A DNA stretch of 35,800 nucleotides. Source: Lachnospiraceae bacterium. Its GTDB lineage: Bacteria; Bacillota; Clostridia; Lachnospirales; Lachnospiraceae. The position numbers and the translations under genes are program-made. Within the stretch, counting starts at the first letter, position 1; each line of letters begins with the position of its first letter. Shown here one piece after another: positions 33,753-35,800 of the stretch. The stretch is from positions 1-35,800 of the forward strand of contig JAUNOA010000018.1 in assembly GCA_030531245.1 (NCBI GenBank), read 5' to 3'. The notes under the pieces were generated by a model. The model ran no database searches and was not told where the DNA came from. It saw only the letters and a list, made by a program, of their open reading frames with translations.

Positions 33753-34943
33753 TTACTGTCTCGGCTTGCCGCACTGTGTGCAGAAGTTTCCTGTATTTAC
33801 TGCTCCGCATGAACATGTCCATGTACCCGGCTGTGGTTTTGCCTTGCCGCACTGGCTGCAGAAATTGCCTGCATTTACTGCTCCGCATGAACATGTCCAT
33901 GTACCTGCTGCCTGGGCCGGCTGAACTGCCTGAGCCTGCTGTGCTGCCTGCGCCTGCATCTGCTGTGCATTGGTTGCACTTGCTGCGCCCATGAAACCTC
34001 CGGCTGCGCTCATGCCCATACCCATGCCCATAAATGCTGTACCTGCACCGTTCGGATTGGAACCTGCCTGTCCGAGGCCGTGAGCGATCTCGCTCTGAAC
34101 ATATCCTTCGCGGATTGTAGCATCGCTCATCATAGCACCCTGGTTTCTCATGTTGATGAGTCTCTGGCTCTCCTCGTCATAAGAGATGCTTGCGATACCT
34201 ACGCTGTAAACCTCAAAGCCTCTCTTTGTCTTCCATGCATCATCAAGGCACTCAGACATATATTTTGAGAGCTCCGGTCCCTTGCTTGTAACAAAGGAAA
34301 TTCTCTGACCGTCCGAACTCATCCTGTTGATTGAAGCCTGTAAAGCCTCAAGGAACTCTGAGAGATACTGCTCGCTGATATCCTCGAACTCAACCTTGTC
34401 GGCATTCTTCGGAATAACCTCTGAATAGAAAAGCAGCGGGTCGGTAACCTTTACCGAATAATCTCCGTGACATCTCAGGAAAAGCTCTGCATTATAAAAA
34501 TTATCAAAGTAGTTGATCGGATTTTTCGTTCCGAACTTCTGACCCTTGATTTCCTGTGTGTTGATGAAGAATACTCTCTGTGCACCTGATGGAACTCCGC
34601 CGTATTTGATACGTGCAAATGTCTCCTTCAGGCTGTCCCCGAACTGTCCGTTGAACATTGAAGGCATTGAGGAATTATCAACTTTGTAGTAGCCTTCCTC
34701 TGCTGTATAGTCTACAACCTTGCCGCCGTCGGTAAGAATCATAAACTGATTAGGATATACATGTATGATGGAACCGTTGCTTACAGTTTTTTCAGTACCT
34801 TTTATATTTGATCCTCCCTGTCTTACAGGAACTCCGGATGTAAAAACGGTACTGCCGCCCATATCACCTGCTTCAAGGACTTCCAGCCACTGGTCTCCCA
34901 GTGCTCCGCCGATTGCACTAACTGCTGCTTTGATGATTCCCAT
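33753..34943 (-). CDS. SPFH-domain protein with two C-terminal zinc ribbons (YdjI-like)
   Basis: 396 residues. An SPFH/virion-core-like domain (about 25-270) is followed by a Met/Gly/Ala/Gln-rich linker and two tandem zinc ribbons (about 349-394), each with TWTCSCGAVN and CxQCGK. The ribbons are encoded by a 78-bp tandem duplication (copies aligned at 33801 and 33879). No signal peptide is seen. Bacillus YdjI is the closest family I recall; there it is an envelope-stress protein that works with a PspA homologue, which is absent here. AAGGAGG precedes the ATG at 34943. First gene of the module. Confidence 0.9.
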   Translation of the reverse strand: MGIIKAAVSAIGGALGDQWLEVLEAGDMGGSTVFTSGVPVRQGGSNIKGTEKTVSNGSIIHVYPNQFMILTDGGKVVDYTAEEGYYKVDNSSMPSMFNGQFGDSLKETFARIKYGGVPSGAQRVFFINTQEIKGQKFGTKNPINYFDNFYNAELFLRCHGDYSVKVTDPLLFYSEVIPKNADKVEFEDISEQYLSEFLEALQASINRMSSDGQRISFVTSKGPELSKYMSECLDDAWKTKRGFEVYSVGIASISYDEESQRLINMRNQGAMMSDATIREGYVQSEIAHGLGQAGSNPNGAGTAFMGMGMGMSAAGGFMGAASATNAQQMQAQAAQQAQAVQPAQAAGTWTCSCGAVNAGNFCSQCGKAKPQPGTWTCSCGAVNTGNFCTQCGKPRQ

Positions 34944-34971
34944 AGTAGTTTCCTCCTTATATGGATGATTT

Positions 34972-35035
34972 CCGCCGCAGTCGGTATTATCCCGAACCGG
35001 CGGTGTTATGACATTCTATAAACGATTGTATTATA
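34972..35035 (-). promoter_or_regulatory. Promoter candidate and leader hairpin of the SPFH operon
   Basis: On the minus strand TATAAT (35030-35035) is a likely -10 box, but no good -35 box is found. Between it and the gene, 34972-35003 forms a GC-rich hairpin (CCGCCG and CGG arms with a small mismatch) in the leader RNA. There is no T run, so it is not a terminator. Its role is unknown. Confidence 0.4.
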
Positions 35036-35132
35036 CTATAATTTCTGACAGTAAGTGTGAAATAATTGTAAATTCTCATGGAACCATTCTATGAAGCATG
35101 CGATATTTCTTCGCCGTCTGCCGAAATTGAGG

Positions 35133-35161
35133 TTGTGAAATTCCGCCTCACAGGATATGAT
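35133..35161 (+). promoter_or_regulatory. Promoter of the right-edge plus-strand gene
   Basis: TTGTGA (35133-35138) and TATGAT (35156-35161) are 17 bases apart, predicting transcription from about 35168. Confidence 0.6.
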
Positions 35162-35199
35162 TTAGGGGGATTCTCTTTTGTATGCCGGACAGGAGGATT

Positions 35200-35739
35200 A
35201 TGATAATAGAAACTCAGAAACTGACTGAGGCTATTGCTTTTGCAAAAAGCATCACCGAGGGAAAATTACCGCAGTCCGGTAAAGGATGGGATGATTTTCT
35301 GAATGATCCGCAAATTATCAGAAATATGTATTTTATCCTTAGCATTCTGAATGAAATCGACAGCGGCAATCTGGTCAGTAAAAACCGAAGTCCTTTTCCT
35401 TTTGAGATTCTCGGACAGTTCAGATATGAACAGGATATGGGAATCAAAAATCTTCTGGCCCGGATTTATGCTCCGGTTGCGCGCGACAATGTTAAGGTGC
35501 TTACTCCTCAGATGGTCGGAAACTGGCTGAAGGATCATGGTTATATCAATATGAAATATGATACGGAGTATATGGCCAATGTTGCCGTACCAACCCCTGA
35601 CGGTGAAAAGATCGGGCTGTATCAGCGTATACGGCTGTATCAGGGACGGCGTTTTCCTCAGGTGATATACTCTCAGCCCGCGCAGGAATTCATCGTGGAA
35701 CATTTCAGGGAAATATATGAATCATCCCGGGTAAAGTAG
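35200..35739 (+). CDS. Hypothetical protein, 179 aa
   Basis: A soluble protein with no signal peptide or membrane segment and no family I recognise. The N-half is helical (KLTEAIAFAKSITEGKLP, FILSILNEIDSGNL). The C-half has NWLKDHGYINMKY, which could be a winged-helix-like segment, then a beta-rich stretch (GLYQRIRLYQGRRFPQVIYS). ATG 35200 is preferred because AGGAGG sits at 35191-35196 (spacing is short, three bases) and the promoter at 35133-35161 leaves almost no leader for the in-frame ATG at 35182. It stands alone, divergent from the SPFH operon and next to a possible mobile-element end. Confidence 0.7.
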   Translation: MIIETQKLTEAIAFAKSITEGKLPQSGKGWDDFLNDPQIIRNMYFILSILNEIDSGNLVSKNRSPFPFEILGQFRYEQDMGIKNLLARIYAPVARDNVKVLTPQMVGNWLKDHGYINMKYDTEYMANVAVPTPDGEKIGLYQRIRLYQGRRFPQVIYSQPAQEFIVEHFREIYESSRVK

Positions 35740-35750
35740 GCTTGTAAATG

Positions 35751-35800
35751 TGTGTCAACGGGGACGGTTCTAATTGTCAGTGTGTCAACGGGGACGGTTC
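35751..35800. repeat. Direct 20-bp repeat, possible IS200/REP-associated transposase end
   Basis: TGTGTCAACGGGGACGGTTC occurs at 35751-35770 and exactly again at 35781-35800, separated by TAATTGTCAG. Motifs with GGGGACGGTTC and TGTCA parts are, from memory, common beside IS200-like/REP-associated tyrosine transposase genes in clostridia. The window ends here, so no transposase can be seen. Confidence 0.6.

Overview
The window looks like a chromosomal segment from a low-to-mid GC clostridial Firmicute, most likely Lachnospiraceae. The reasons are strong AGGAGG-type ribosome sites, sigma-A-like promoters, a biotin-dependent decarboxylase cluster, a short HisG with HisZ, and dense ATGA-coupled operons. 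The organism call is an inference from gene content only. No rRNA, tRNA or CRISPR array is seen.

Left edge (1-960): a tiny complete minus-strand transcription unit (promoter, RBS, 29-codon methionine-rich ORF, terminator), a possible enzyme remnant, and a 94-bp tandem repeat in which each full unit folds as a long hairpin. Then comes a minus-strand operon (6290 to 965) for a biotin-dependent, Na+-coupled decarboxylase or transcarboxylase: acyl-CoA carboxyltransferase, OadG/MmdD-like anchor, biotin carrier, OadB-type membrane pump and OadA/5S-type carboxyltransferase. A structured intercistronic element precedes oadA.

6475-13691 (minus) is a TetR-controlled tripartite efflux operon: TetR, HlyD-type fusion protein, RND pump and two tandem TolC-like proteins. 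It has a clear promoter with two matching palindromic operators. Divergent from it is guaB (13877-15382, plus), an IMP dehydrogenase whose key residues fall at the numbers I recall for the divergent Tritrichomonas foetus enzyme.

15440-22735 (minus) is a compact histidine operon, hisZ-G-D-C-B-H-A-F-IE. Upstream on the same strand are a stand-alone AICAR transformylase and an archaeal-type (PurO-like) IMP cyclohydrolase. Together these can recycle the AICAR released by HisH/HisF into IMP, the substrate of guaB. The purine pair follows a two-component system and murA in one apparent transcription unit (27695 to 22811).

27735-35800: an uncharacterised 812-residue membrane-anchored protein overlapping thrC; a three-gene module (SPFH protein with zinc ribbons, zinc-ribbon membrane protein, TPM-domain protein) resembling Bacillus ydjI-ydjG-ydjH; a plus-strand gene of unknown function; and at the right edge a 20-bp motif repeated twice, of the kind I recall flanking IS200-like/REP-associated transposase genes.
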